A stretch of 64,000 nucleotides of DNA from Tubiluchus corallicola (GCA_030141605.1 JAQGDQ010000165.1:62001-126000), one strand, 5' to 3'. Positions 34,701-44,112 are shown, counted from the stretch's first letter. Notes: generated from the letters alone by a model not told the origin. Numbers and translations are program-made.

Positions 34701-37700
34701 AATTAGTATTTTCTTTGATATGTCAATGATGATAATTTTTCTAGCCATTAAAATGCATTAGTGAATGATTTCTCCTGGTAGGTCAATATTTGTGAATGGA
34801 ATTTTGTGTGACTATTGCTAGAAAGCTACGTCTTTTGCCATTAACTGCTTCACAGGTTGCTTTGGCTTATTTCCTGGCAGTTTTATCCTGTGCCTTCTCT
34901 GTGTATTTGTACTGATGTGGTTAAGACGCATTGCTGTGATACACTTAACATTTGACTTACAGTAACTGCGCGTGTGCACAACGCAAGTGTGAAAAGGTTT
35001 ATTCCGTTGTGATCTGTTTTACAATAAGTGGAGTCTTCATCTTCTTACCCATGAAGAACAACGATATGAGCAGATGTGTCACATTCCCATCATTCCCAAA
35101 TTTTGTTCATCTGACATCAAGTGTTTTTTTTTTTGTTTAGGTCGATACCACCTGGAAGGCAGGACAGCATCTGCAAAGAGCTGGAAAATGATGTTGTGAT
35201 AAGGTATCTATTTCAAATTTATATCGTGTGTTTCAAAAGTTGTGTTACACTTTGCATGGATGTAGCGGATGGTCTGTTAGTTTGCTAAATCCTGCAGGTT
35301 CTTATTTGGCAACATATTTTACATTTAAAATTTAAGCATTGTCCTTATTTACTACAACTACTAAGTGCAGTTCTTGTCTGATTTTCCCTCCTGTATACTA
35401 TTGCTTTAGTCTGACAGTTTGTAACACTCAGATGTTTTAATTTGTTTGTGTATCAATTAGCTTGGCTATTATTTGTGAAATTAATGTACTTGAACAAGAT
35501 GGGCTATCGTCAAAGTACAGCTACAATTTTCCTTATTTGGGCAAAGAAACAAAAACGTTTGCATTCATGTATTTATGACATTTGTAAAAAACTTACCCTT
35601 TTCACTGTGTATGTTTCCATTTTATTATTGTAACACTTATCTTGTTAAATACTCACAGAGCCGATGCTAGGAAGTGCGTGTCTTAATAAGAAAATTATTA
35701 GTGGGGCCCTCTACCCTCAGAAGCTGAAGATTGATATTTTATGCTTCAAGCAATATGCCATTCTCAGCCAAAAAATGTTGAGAGCTTGAGGCTCCACCAT
35801 TAGCCACAATGATGTACTAAAAATTGAAAGCCCACTTATATGAAAGTTTTAATGTTTTATTACAAGCAAAAATTTTTACTACACGCTGTTTATGCATAGG
35901 CCTTCTAAAATGGACTTTTCTGGCGTTTTATCGGAGAAATCTTTCAAGAGTATTTCAATGTCAATGGTTTTCGTGATGCCATTTTGTATAACTATCATCG
36001 CCAAATTATTTAGTCCATCCTGTGAAATTGTTGGCAGGAGGAATGCTTTAATCTGTGTTGGGGGTTTGAATATCGTCCTCAATTTAGCAAGATTAAAATT
36101 CATTGATGATTTAACTAATTCTGTGTTTTTTTTTAAAAAAGGGTAAATAGGGACGATAAACTGAATTTACAAAACAAATAAACAAACGACGAACAAAAAA
36201 CATTGAAACATAAAGATATAAGAGGACAGATTGAATGAATAGTTTCACTGCCTTCACAGTACCAAGAAACTTCATGATCCTTTGCGGGGTCCCGTCTTGA
36301 CGCGGGCCCAATTTGAACAAATCTGTCTAATAAGCCTTTTCACAGTCTCATTGTGCACTTGCACAGTTGCTGCAGGTCAATGGTTAAGTGTACCACAACA
36401 ACACGTCTTAACTACAACCGTCACATGACATTGTTGTAAAGTAAACCTGTCTGTCGCATCAGTTCAGTAACTTCAGTTGTTTTACATGCACTTTACTTAA
36501 TTATGCATTATTCTGTGCGTAGAGTGATTTACTACCAGGATCTTGCTTGGGTACGAGAAAAAATGAACTAGGTAAGGTTCTGGCTAGCTGTTAACACCGT
36601 TACTGTTACAATACCATGGGCTGCGAAGCATTGTCAAGTGTACACAAATGCGCTATCTGGTACACTTAACCTTTGACCTTATGATCATCATCAATCGTTG
36701 GAACTGTGAAAAGGCATATTGGCTTAAAACCGGCCCTGCTACCATGTTATTTGTATATGTGAATCATTCTAGAATCTGTAAGGATTGTGTTTCGCATAAC
36801 AAACATCTATTGCTTCTTATTCGTGTCTATAGGGCTATTCATGATGTGAAAGCAACTGATCTTGGAGGCTCGATGGTTAGGTTTAAAGCTGAAGTGGACT
36901 TCGATGGCAGAGCTATAACTCAGTCGTATCTTGACTTGATTGATTTAGAGACTGTTTTGAAGGTATGAATGTAGAGTCTGAGTTATTGTTTGCTGACCCG
37001 TTCATAAAGATCCAATCTTAGGTTGACGAGGTGGAAACAACAACTTCCTGTACAGTGTACACTCATATCTCGGTTTGCTGGACCTCGCTTTTACGGATAT
37101 TGGAAAAATCGGACAATATTTGGACCGTATAAAGTCCCGTATGCTACGGACACAGTTCGTTGTTTCGCAAGCGGACCACTAGTTGGTGGGCCGTCACTTT
37201 GTTTACATCATTATATCAGTGTAATCGAGCAGTGTGTAACGTCACTTGTGGAGTGTGTATGTCAGGAGCGGACCCTACTAGACGGTTTTTGAGACAATTA
37301 GGCAATTATATTATTGTCATCACAGCGCACAAGCTTGATTTGAAAAGCGAAGCTTGGATTTAATAAACGACAGATTTTACTAGGTTAAAGCGTTGTAGAG
37401 CTCTGTTCTAGCAATAGTGGCCATAGTGTAACTGATTTATTATTCGTGGGTTTATTAAGCGATTTGATTGTATTTGTTGAAATCAAAGCTACAGATGAAC
37501 CATTTATTTTCTAGATCTAGCTTATTAAACTGCTCTATGTGCATCTAAGACAAATGCATTGTACAATTGAATGATAACCTTGGGCTTAGCTTTAGTGAAA
37601 CCTCTAAACTTTGTGGAATACCTTTCTTTTTCGCATGAGCGTTTTCCAGATGCTGCCGTATCACCATGGTTGCTTTATCTAGCTTACATAAATTAATTGG

Positions 37701-39707
37701 ACTTGTTAATTGCTCACATTAATTGCATTTCCACCACGGTTCTATTTATTTAAGTCTTGAACATTAATATGATAATACTCAGGAAGCATACATACATACA
37801 TACATACATACATACATACATACATACATACATACATACATACATACATACATACATACATACATACATACATACATACATACATACATACATACATACA
37901 TACATACATACATACATACATCACAAATTAACATAATTTTCAACAGCAAAAATATTCCATAAGCATGTTGCATGTGTTTACGAAAGCAGAAATTGAAGTA
38001 CGCTGCTACTGTAAGATATTCAGTGTGTTGTACTAAAACTAGGCATGTTTTAAGCTAAAAGTTCAAATTTCAAATTTACCGCTGAGCTCACGCAGAAACT
38101 GTCGAACGTTTGCAGTTCGTCAGAAACGAATATGTCTGAACTAAGAGATACACCACCCATTTTTTTTGCAAAATGTTGCCAAAATGCAGGCGTTAGTACC
38201 CATTTAACTAGCGAATGATGAAATGCATGTAACAGCGGGAAACTAGTGGCGCGAACATGGAATTTTGTCTGCGTGATAATAACTCTTTTGCAAAAGTCGT
38301 TTTTGAAAAGTAGTATGTTTCCTTTCAATATTTTAAAGAATAGATTGTTTTTACATACAGTTTAAGATTTGGTCCAGTTTTGCTTTAAGCTTGTAATGAA
38401 GTCAGTTTACATCTTATAGGAGTTAAAAAATATCCAAACTCTAGAAGAGCTTGAAGCATTTATGGTGAAACATGGAGAAAATACCATAGACAGGCTTGGA
38501 ATCGAAATAGACCGGATAGAAGCAGAAATGAAGGTGAGGTAGATTATTTTAGCATGCAAATAAAACAAGCTTATTGATCATTTCCAATGATTGTTAATTT
38601 CTCTTTTGGGCTTTGAATTTGATTGTTTGTGTGGTCTAATAAGCCTTTGCACAGTTTTGTGTGCAAGTGCAGTTGCAGGAGGCCAAAGGGTAGGTTCTAG
38701 CTAGCTGTTAAAACTGTTACTATTACAACAGCATGGGCTGTGAGGCGTTGTCAAGCGTACACAAATGTGTTGTCTGGTTTACTTAACCTTTGACCTTTTC
38801 AAGATCATCATCAATCGCTGGAACTGTGAAAAGGCTTTTTGTAATGAAACCTTTTTAAATGTTATACACTGCAATTAGGTTTCATTACATTAAGCCTATA
38901 TTATTATATAGGCTTAATGTAATGAAACCTAATTGCAGTGTATAACATTTAAAAAGCAGTGTATAACATTTTAAACATATTATACATTATAATATAAGCC
39001 TATACAATAATATATATTTATAATACCATATATATATAATATATATTTATACAATATGTAAATGTGTACATTTGCTATTCTCGGCTAAACAAGAACTCTG
39101 TGTTAGACATGTAAGGTATCAAACTGTTTGTCTTGGTTGTGTGTTTAATTTCGAATCACACGACAAGAAAAACTTAAAGCAAAAAATCCTTTTTTTTCTA
39201 AAATTTTCAAAATGTTCTCTTACTAATAGTCTAGTGCTAACATATTTCTTTTCATTAACGATTACATTACAATTTTTAGAGGCGTTTACAAAAATTATAA
39301 AGAATTATGGGAAAACATCAGGGATATGTATCTAGTCTGTGTCAGACATGTACAGTTGATCAGTGGATGGTAGATTACCTGTAAAACAGCTTTTTTACAG
39401 TTTCATGTGCTTTTTGTGACCGTTTGCCTTTTTGAGAAAGAATGCTATCAGACTGGAACGTATTTCTGCTGTTGCAGTCTCACATTTTGTAAGACTACTC
39501 CATGATAAGTACCCATGTTCTGGTTCTGCTACAACTATCTACATTACTAAGCAGTGCCTGCCAATGAGCCTCATAGCTTACAGAACACCAAACTATAAAA
39601 AAAACCATGCTTACGTAACACCTTGCGAATGCCATAGTAACACGGTGCTTGTATAATTTCAGAAACGACATCCGGAAATTCGCCACGTTGACCTCGAAGT
39701 GTTGTGA
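14735..39707 (+). CDS. SLC30A9: Mitochondrial zinc exporter ZnT9 orthologue, 16 exons, 578 aa
   Basis: Cation-diffusion-facilitator protein of the ZnT9 branch, known to move Zn2+ out of mitochondria. Exons: 14735-14923, 16431-16524, 17101-17245, 19600-19689, 21763-21845, 22622-22728, 23968-24026, 24567-24669, 30475-30530, 31711-31886, 33715-33786, 34429-34639, 35141-35203, 36833-36962, 38420-38533 and 39663-39707 (TGA). All phases join and every intron is GT-AG. Product 578 aa (human 568). Exon 1 is basic, hydroxylated and low in acidic residues, like a mitochondrial presequence. Exons 3-5 carry the soluble N-domain (SDLEGLR, then VHLRSDVEAK and IEVWG). Exon 8 has the metal-site helix HSLADTCNQ. 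Exons 9-12 encode membrane segments, including PDPGHPYGYSNMRY and the ZnT9-type LLEDFAA. Exon 14 has IHDVKATDLGG and FKAEVDFDGR; exons 15-16 end in HPEIRHVDLEVL. Introns are long and repeat-filled, and intron 8 hosts a lectin gene on the other strand. Confidence 0.97.
14965..15683. mobile_element. Family E pogo/Tigger-like MITE, copy E2
   Basis: Left end ACAGTAATGTCCTCACGTAG, right end CGTTAAGCGAGGACTTACTGT: imperfect inverted termini around about 720 bp without a transposase ORF. It begins 41 bp after SLC30A9 exon 1. Confidence 0.7.
16571..16716. repeat. (GA)n microsatellite
   Basis: Nearly pure GA dinucleotide tract with occasional A insertions, in SLC30A9 intron 2, 47 bp after exon 2. The long Arg-Glu or Ser-Leu open frames across it are artefacts. 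Confidence 0.95.
17328..17955. mobile_element. Family E element (E3) split by a family A insertion
   Basis: The outer ends TACAGTAAGTCCTCTC and CGAGGACTCACTGTA belong to family E, and the E interior CGTCGTTGAACGAGACG is visible on the right. The copy is interrupted at TTAA by element A2. It lies in SLC30A9 intron 3. Confidence 0.75.
17344..17898. mobile_element. Family A TTAA MITE, complete copy A2 nested in E3
   Basis: A 547-bp element with AGGAAAACC and GGTTTTCCT termini and TTAA duplicated at 17344-17347 and 17895-17898. Its interior matches A1 in the same orientation. Insertion into E3 shows family A moved after this E copy. Confidence 0.88.
18357..18672. mobile_element. Family G short TIR element, copy G1
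   Basis: Ends GCCGCGTTTGGACTAGTGAG and GCTCTGAATGTGCCGC are imperfect inverted termini. The body repeats GCGAGTTACTTGGCGAG-like words in both orientations. A second partial copy is at 56322-56466. Confidence 0.6.
19000..19392. mobile_element. Family D TIR element, copy D1
   Basis: Left CATATCTCGATTTGCCAGAC and right GTCTGGCAAACCGAGATATG are inverted. The interior has CCGCAGTATGCGGGAC, shared with D2 and D3. In SLC30A9 intron 3. Confidence 0.7.
19988..21476. repeat. Foldback element: about 540-bp inverted repeat arms around a 400-bp loop
   Basis: Left arm about 19988-20530 and right arm about 20935-21476 are imperfect reverse complements along their length. Examples: ATTACAGGTTCGTTCGATC versus its inverse near 21340, and AAATTTGGCAGAAGGATGGG versus CCATCCTTCCACCAAATTT. 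The loop carries a tRNA-like box A/box B segment. It occupies most of SLC30A9 intron 4. The RNA could fold into long double-stranded RNA. Confidence 0.85.
20625..20935 (+). mobile_element. Possible tRNA-derived SINE in foldback loop
   Basis: TGGCTGAGTGG fits Pol III box A, and GTTTGATGC about 50 bp on is one base off box B. The body that follows has no close match to the other SINE in this window. The assignment is tentative. Confidence 0.4.
22151..22419. repeat. Minisatellite, about 42-bp unit, about 6-7 copies
   Basis: Units vary around CACAAACAGTTGAGAAATGC followed by ACTGTTGCTGTAAC. In SLC30A9 intron 5; the 119-aa minus-strand frame across it is a by-product. Confidence 0.85.
22775..23087. 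mobile_element. Family D TIR element, truncated copy D2
   Basis: Shares GGTTACACTGA, CAGCTCGCAAAACA, TATGCGGGACTTTTTAACGG and the end GTCTGGCAAACCGAGATAT with D1. In SLC30A9 intron 6. Confidence 0.65.
23474..23960. repeat. 60-bp minisatellite ending at SLC30A9 exon 7
   Basis: About eight units of 60 bp containing GTGCTTGCCAAATGTGTTCA, TATTGAGTACATTTACATAC and ATTGCAGAATCAACATAGC. As 60 is a multiple of 3, open frames run through on both strands. Each unit has a TTGCAG acceptor-like site. The array stops within about 10 bp of the exon 7 acceptor. Confidence 0.92.
24141..24418. mobile_element. Family B TTAA MITE, internally deleted copy B4
   Basis: Contains GAATTATTACCACACAAACAC, CTTCGTGGTACATGCATTTT and ACCTCTCAGTTCAGATGTG, and ends CATCCTGTCTCCC with TTAA at 24415-24418. 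It fills half of SLC30A9 intron 7. Confidence 0.75.
25400..25560 (-). mobile_element. Possible LINE/SINE 3' tail
   Basis: CAATTCAATTCAATTCAG followed by TTTTATTTGC is the inverse of a typical AATAAA plus (TGAAT)n retroelement end. No coding sequence is attached. In SLC30A9 intron 8. Confidence 0.35.
26825..28739 (-). CDS. Secreted PAN/apple plus C-type lectin domain protein, 2 exons, nested in SLC30A9 intron 8
   Basis: Exon 1 28739-28436 and exon 2 27225-26825 (stop) join in phase 1 with a GT-AG intron (27226-28435). The product is about 234 aa. Residues from about 9 to 25 (VVVLSMINCFAWLSVTSC) could be a signal peptide. A PAN/apple-type module follows, with the pattern ACAHHCDARPGCIGFNTG. 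Exon 2 is a long-form CTLD beginning CGTDFLEFRGSCYYL, with WDNTRQVCIDKGGDLVSFES, a WIWAATG core, WHDDEPQ and FVCEK at the end. Two cysteines expected before the last one are replaced (ENYLFVM; DHFIDSN), so the C2-C3 disulphide seems absent and there is no WND calcium motif. EPQ is a variant of the EPN sugar motif. Extracellular recognition is the usual role; sugar binding is uncertain. An upstream in-frame ATG at 28859 or an earlier signal-peptide exon are alternatives. Confidence 0.85.
29625..30187. repeat. Minisatellite, about 31-bp unit, about 18 copies
   Basis: Units vary around GTTTGTGAGTCTGTGAGTTA followed by GGTACACCTAA. In SLC30A9 intron 8, downstream of the nested lectin gene's 5' end. 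Units differ by substitutions and small deletions. Confidence 0.9.
30816..31105 (+). mobile_element. Family T: TIR element filled with TTAGGG-like repeats, copy T1
   Basis: The inverted ends GTTTACAATTCCC and GGGAATTGTAAAC enclose about 200 bp of degenerate TTAGGG/GGGTTA repeat. The left inner flank CACACAAGAAA…TTTTGTGAAG and right inner flank GTATTTAAATTGTGTGGGG both recur, inverted, at copy T2. In SLC30A9 intron 9. No ORF. Confidence 0.7.
31285..31661. mobile_element. Family C TIR MITE, copy C1
   Basis: Left CACAGTTCCAGCGATTGATG, right GCACACAACGAAACTGTGAA then AAAGCTTATT. Interior words CAAGCAAGATCCTGCTAGTA and GGCAGACGGCTTTGC are shared with C4-C6. It ends about 49 bp before exon 10 of SLC30A9. 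Confidence 0.8.
32692..32955. repeat. Direct duplication, about 160-bp spacing
   Basis: Two roughly 100-bp segments starting GCAGTTCCGTCACGTGC (32692) and GCAGTTCCATCACTTGC (32854) both run to ATCGATAATATCGA, itself near-palindromic. In SLC30A9 intron 10. Confidence 0.65.
34915..35006. mobile_element. Family C fragment C7
   Basis: GTTAAGACGCATTGCTGTGA through GTGTGAAAAGGTTTATT matches the right third of family C. In SLC30A9 intron 12. Confidence 0.65.
35879..36110 (-). pseudogene. hAT transposase C-terminal (dimerisation) remnant
   Basis: A 74-aa frame includes LAKLRTIF, TISQDGLNNLAMIVIQNG and IDIEILLKDFSDKTPEKS. This resembles the hATC end of hAT transposases (…TMSQ-RL-NLA-L-IE…, then a basic tail). 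No N-terminal domains are seen nearby. In SLC30A9 intron 13. Recognition is by pattern only. Confidence 0.55.
36328..36720. mobile_element. Family C TIR MITE, full-length copy C2
   Basis: AATAAGCCTTTTCACAGT at the left and GGAACTGTGAAAAGGCATATT at the right; about 390 bp. The two halves are themselves partly inverted (AGTGTACCACAACAACACG versus GTGTACACAAATGCG side). In SLC30A9 intron 13, ending 112 bp before exon 14. Confidence 0.85.
37050..37265. mobile_element. Family D TIR element, left-end copy D3
   Basis: CATATCTCGGTTTGCTGGAC opens the copy. GGACCGTATAAAGTCCCG and GTTTCGCAAGCGGACC match the inverse of D1. In SLC30A9 intron 14. Confidence 0.65.
37786..37922. repeat. (CATA)n microsatellite
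   Basis: About 34 perfect CATA units, directly abutting family B copy B5. Confidence 0.97.
37921..38388. mobile_element. Family B TTAA MITE, copy B5
   Basis: TCACAAATTAACATAATTTTC to GGTCCAGTTTTGC and TTAA at 38385-38388. The left third is replaced by the (CATA)n tract. It ends 31 bp before SLC30A9 exon 15. Confidence 0.8.
38638..38840. mobile_element. Family C MITE, internally deleted copy C3
   Basis: Both termini are present (AATAAGCCTTTGCACAGTT and GGAACTGTGAAAAGGC) but about half the interior is missing compared with C2. In SLC30A9 intron 15. Confidence 0.8.
38851..38956. repeat. Perfect 50-bp-arm palindrome with 6-nt loop
   Basis: Arms 38851-38900 and 38907-38956 are exact reverse complements; the loop is TTATTA. 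It starts 10 bp after element C3. In SLC30A9 intron 15. Confidence 0.95.
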
Positions 39708-39932
39708 TCGCTATGTCTTTTCCGGATAAAAGAGCCTGTGATCGTTTCCTGCAGGAAGGTACATGACCGATGCACCTAAACTTCAGTTTTTATCGTTGTA
39801 TGTACTCTGTACTCCAGCACAGATGTGAGATTTCTTTATGTACACTTAATTATGATTCACGAAAATTTGTACTCAGGAGAATTATAGGAGACCAAGTCAT
39901 AATCGAATTTTTTATAACTATACTGTTTATAG

Positions 39933-40427
39933 TAATTAGTCTGTGTGAGACTAATTTTGAAATCGACTTTTCAATGTGCACTGTCAAAATTAGTCTGTGT
40001 GAGTAATTTTCCACACAGACTAATTTTATAGAATTTTTTCAGTGAAATTTTGCTTTTCAATCAGAATTTTCTTCAGTTGGGTTCGTAGTCAGAGCTAGAA
40101 GTTTCTTCATCAGTTGGCTTGCCATTGAACTCTTCTTGGTATTTTGCTATGATTTCCTACAACACCGGGCACAGTTGAGGTGTATTCCATTTACTGTCCA
40201 CATCCAGTGCCAGACCATCCCAGTTCCTGGCAAAATTCAGACACTTTTCATCCTGCTGAGCATTTGCTGTATGTGCAGAGTCAGCTGCCAGGTTCCATAA
40301 TCCTTTGTTTCACATGTGGAAGACATGCACAGCCCAGTGCAACACAGACTAATTAAATACTGGAAAAATATGCAAAAAGTGAGACTATTCTTCCACACAG
40401 ACTAATATTTCATACAGACTAATTATA
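39933..40427. mobile_element. TIR element with TAATTAGTCTGTGTG termini
   Basis: Left TAATTAGTCTGTGTGAG, right CATACAGACTAATTATA; further copies of the CACAGACTAAT word lie inside. A decayed minus-strand ORF occupies the middle. Confidence 0.6.
40073..40339 (-). pseudogene. Decayed coding fragment inside the 39.9-40.4 kb TIR element
   Basis: On the minus strand one frame reads NKGLWNLAADSAHTANAQQD, CLNFARNWDGLALDV, a stop, then EIIAKYQEEFNGKPTDEETS and an SDYEPN C-terminus with TGA. The composition is protein-like and there are two internal stops. It may be the C-terminus of this element's own protein or captured host sequence; I do not recognise the family. Confidence 0.45.
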
Positions 40428-40711
40428 CCAAACAGTGTAGTTAACTTATGCAGTGTAAAGGGAGTGTTTTCAACTAGTGTTCCTTCCTTGAGTTGTGAGT
40501 TTCTGTCAATTTGATCTACACTTTTTATTATTTAATGTACAGGTGTATATAGTCTTGTATAATATCATGTAGGTGTTTGTAGGGAATGTATTTACTTAGG
40601 TTAGTCCTTTTTTACAATTCTTAAAGTACAAACTTAGTTTTAGTTCTTGATGTTTTTCCTGATGGGAGTCAGTATTTTGAGCAAACAGTTTTATTTTGTA
40701 CATTTTGCAAA

Positions 40712-41610
40712 CGATCAGTTTTGACAGCAACTGTCATTTTCAATGCTGCAAATCAAGCCAAAACAAATTAGTACAATTATGACACTACTTCTCAAGGCAT
40801 AGAATAAATTACATCAATACACAGTCACAAGAATGAAATTCAAATTGTCAGAATATGAGGAAATAACTTAGGAAGAGGTTCTCATGTATAGAATACTGTA
40901 AAGAAAACATGTACTACCTTACATATCAGACTCAGGCAAAGAACACAACAACCAGCAAACAATTGCTTTAGTACCACATTGGTGTATGCCAGGCATCTTA
41001 CATCGGTCAGGCGAAAGGTCATCTGTGTACTAGAATTGGAGAGCATCATAAGGGCCAGCTTGGCTCTCACCATACTCCATGCGAGGGTGATTTGAACAGC
41101 TTTGGCTTTGACTCTGCATTTCACATCTTACATAGTGCCAGAAACATTCAGGACCTCAGGATAGCAGAGGCCTTTTATTATATTATGAGGCACCACCCAA
41201 TTTTTAGTACCCAACTATCATCAGTGGCACCATGCTGCACTCTGTCAATTTCTGTGTTCTAAATTAGCTCGACTCTGGGCTCATTGGGTCCTGTAGTGGT
41301 TCTTGTGAATTACTGAGTCTTTGTGTTGTTTGGAGAGTTCTTAGGTTTTTCATATTGTTTCCCTGTTGTGGTTGTGGAAAATGCAAACTGGTATAGACGG
41401 TACTATTTTATGTTTTCTTTACAGTTTTCTTTACATGAGAACCTGTTTCTAAGTTATTTCCACGTATTCTGACAATTTGAATTTCACTCTTATGATTGTG
41501 TAGTGATATAATTCTATTCCTTGATTAGTAGTGTTACAATTGTACTAATTATTATTTGTTTTGGCTTGACTTGTAGCATTGGAAATGACAGTTGCTGCCG
41601 AAACCGATTG
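40712..41610. mobile_element. Inverted-repeat unit enclosing a GIY-YIG fragment
   Basis: Arms about 40712-40912 and 41409-41610 are imperfect reverse complements: CAGCAACTGTCATTTTCAAT versus the inverse of GAAATGACAGTTGCTG, and GAAATTCAAATTGTCAGAAT versus its inverse. Between them lies a GIY-YIG coding fragment. Confidence 0.75.
40972..41262 (+). pseudogene. GIY-YIG endonuclease domain fragment, Penelope-like element
   Basis: An open frame after a TAG at 40969 runs to TAA and reads …ASYIGQAKGHLCTRIGEHHKG, then FHILHSARNIQDLRIAEAFY and HPIFSTQLSS. The YIG core, the Arg of TRIGEH, the catalytic-type Glu of RIAEA and the P-x-x-(N/S)TQ end fit the endonuclease C-terminus of Penelope-like retroelements. 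The first GIY triplet is degraded to QAS. No reverse transcriptase is nearby. Confidence 0.7.
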
Positions 41611-43794
41611 TCCGCTCTAATAAACAACATGTTTGTTTTGTTTTGTTTGTTTTTTATCTGTTTTCCATGTACCTGTTACTTTACTGCATTTGGAGACAAA
41701 AGTAAAGTATAAAAAATTTTTATGTTCCCTGTGGTTTGAACTTGAGACTTCTCACATACAAGACTGGATTAGGACAATTAGCTGTCCCTTTCAGGCATTT
41801 TGACCTACATTGCTAACATTTTAAAAACCCCGCTCACTATAGACATATACAGCAGTTTATTTATGTGTAAATAATGTTTTTTATTTAATATACAGCTTGT
41901 GATATATCTGACTTTAGAGTATATTTCTGCAGTTTAATTACAAAACATGAACGACATAAAGACCATTGTTAATATACAGATGAGAAATGAAAAATTTGTG
42001 ATCATGCCCGTAAAATGGAAAGGCACGTACATCGGTATGTCATGGGGTGCATATTGCATTTAATTATGTATAGTAAGTGCATTTATTGGTGTAGAATACA
42101 CCAAAGAACGTTTATTTGCTTTATTGTACATTAATTTGCAATGTGAATGGTGTTTGAAACATTGATAGTTGTTATGTCAACACGAATGTTGGAATTAATA
42201 ATAAAACTTGGGGGAAATACCATTTGATCAATGTGAAATTTATTTCTCTTATGAATGCCATAATTAATATTTCAAATGTAAATCTTTTGAGCAGACATGT
42301 GCATTTAGTTCCTAAAAATGACAATAGGGCGACAACAGGGGAATTATTAGGTGGTCACTGTGTGCTTAGCGGACAAAGTTTAACAACATTAGGATTGGTT
42401 AGTAAATTGATAGGTGGTATTAGTAAAACTGCTGCTGGACAGTTTTAACTACCTTCAACTATTTCCTTCAATGAAGAAGCATGTCTATGTGTCAAAATGT
42501 GGCTGAAACACCTGTACCAATTCTGTGTTTCTTCTTAGGGAATTGTCCTTGATAAGTGACTGGTCCTGCTACAACTATTAGCGTGATAAAGAATTTCTGT
42601 TTGCTGAGCTTTGGCTTAAAACTGACAACAATTATAGGAAAAATAAAAATCTTCAAAAAATGAAATGCCTCATTTCTGTTTTTGATATAATAATAATAAT
42701 CGTAATCATAATTATGTTTATCAAAGCAGTTAGTTATTAGCAATTTCACCATTCACAGCACTCACGTCACTGTTTCTGGTCTTGTATACATTTGATAAAA
42801 TCTTATCTTTATAATAATGGTTTAAAACTGAAATTGGATCAAATCTACTTTTGAAGCATTTTACACTATACTAGCGTAGTATAAATAGACCTGCAGAATA
42901 AATGGCTTGACTACTCTTATTAATTTAAACATATTGTGTGATATATAATTATTGTTACAATATGACAGAAGAAATTTGTAAAATTATTCACATGTTCGAG
43001 GAAGTCATTTCTATGGCAAGATTTTTTAAAAAATTTTGTAGGAGCCATTATTTCAGTAATAATTCTCACAGGCGACAGGTGGTAGCACTTTGTTAACTGT
43101 GGTCTGTAGCTACGCAGATCCTTTTGAACTGTACATTAAGAGTTATGAGAAATACTTATGCCGCTGCCGCGCAATATTTGACCTTCTAAATTTAAGAAGA
43201 AGAGCTTAGTTTTTGTTGCGAACTGACTTGACCTTATGCAGATGAATATGAAACACGCACGTGTTTTTAGCGCACTATTTTCACGCATTTGCACACATCT
43301 GCAGAAATGTATTATGAAAGCTGCGACCACACAGTCAGGAAGTTAATGTACTCAAAGAGGTTTATTTAATAATTACTACTGTGTTTGCGCAGACAAGGTG
43401 TCTTCCTCTACATCCGGGTTCTATGGGTATAGCAACTTTTTGACGGGAGCTGATGGAATAACGGAAGATGGATTTAATAACTTTCAGCTTGTGGTGTCTG
43501 AAGAGTGCATGTGAAGATTTTATTTTGACTAGAACGTAGATTTTTTTATTAACGAAAGCCTCAACAAATCGACGCCAATCACATTTTCCCGTATTATTTT
43601 AAATAACGTCCGACTTTATCTTATATTAATATCTTCTTCTAAAATTTTGATATAAAATCTAAATTTTTTAAATATAGGTTGGCAGAAAGACTGTTGATTT
43701 TATTATTTTTTCATGCAGGTGCAATTTTGCTCTTCTCCATGATCATCAGTATATGGGAATACGTAGGACGTTTACTCGTTTGTCAATTTCATTC

Positions 43795-44112
43795 ATTCAT
43801 TCCTTTATTTATTCATTTATCCATCCATCCGTCCATCCATCCATCAATCCATCTATCATTCATTCATCCATCCGTCCGTCCGTCCATCCATCCATCCATT
43901 CATCCTTCCATCCACCCATCAATCCATCTATCATTAATTCATTCATTCATCCATCCATCCATCCATCCATCCATCCATCTATTCACCCATCCATCCATCT
44001 ATTCACCCATCCATCCATCTACCATTCACTCATCCATCCATCCATCCATCCATCCATCCATCCATCCATCCATTCATTCATCCATCCATCCATCCATTCA
44101 TCCATCTATCCA
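43795..44112. repeat. (CATC)n / (CATT)n microsatellite
   Basis: ATCCATCC repeats with ATTC and CATCTATC variants. The 136- and 169-aa Ile-His-Pro-Ser frames are artefacts. Confidence 0.95.

Noticed and set aside
41521-41712. 63-aa membrane-like ORF
   Set aside because: It lies across the right arm of the GIY-YIG inverted-repeat unit and has no homology.
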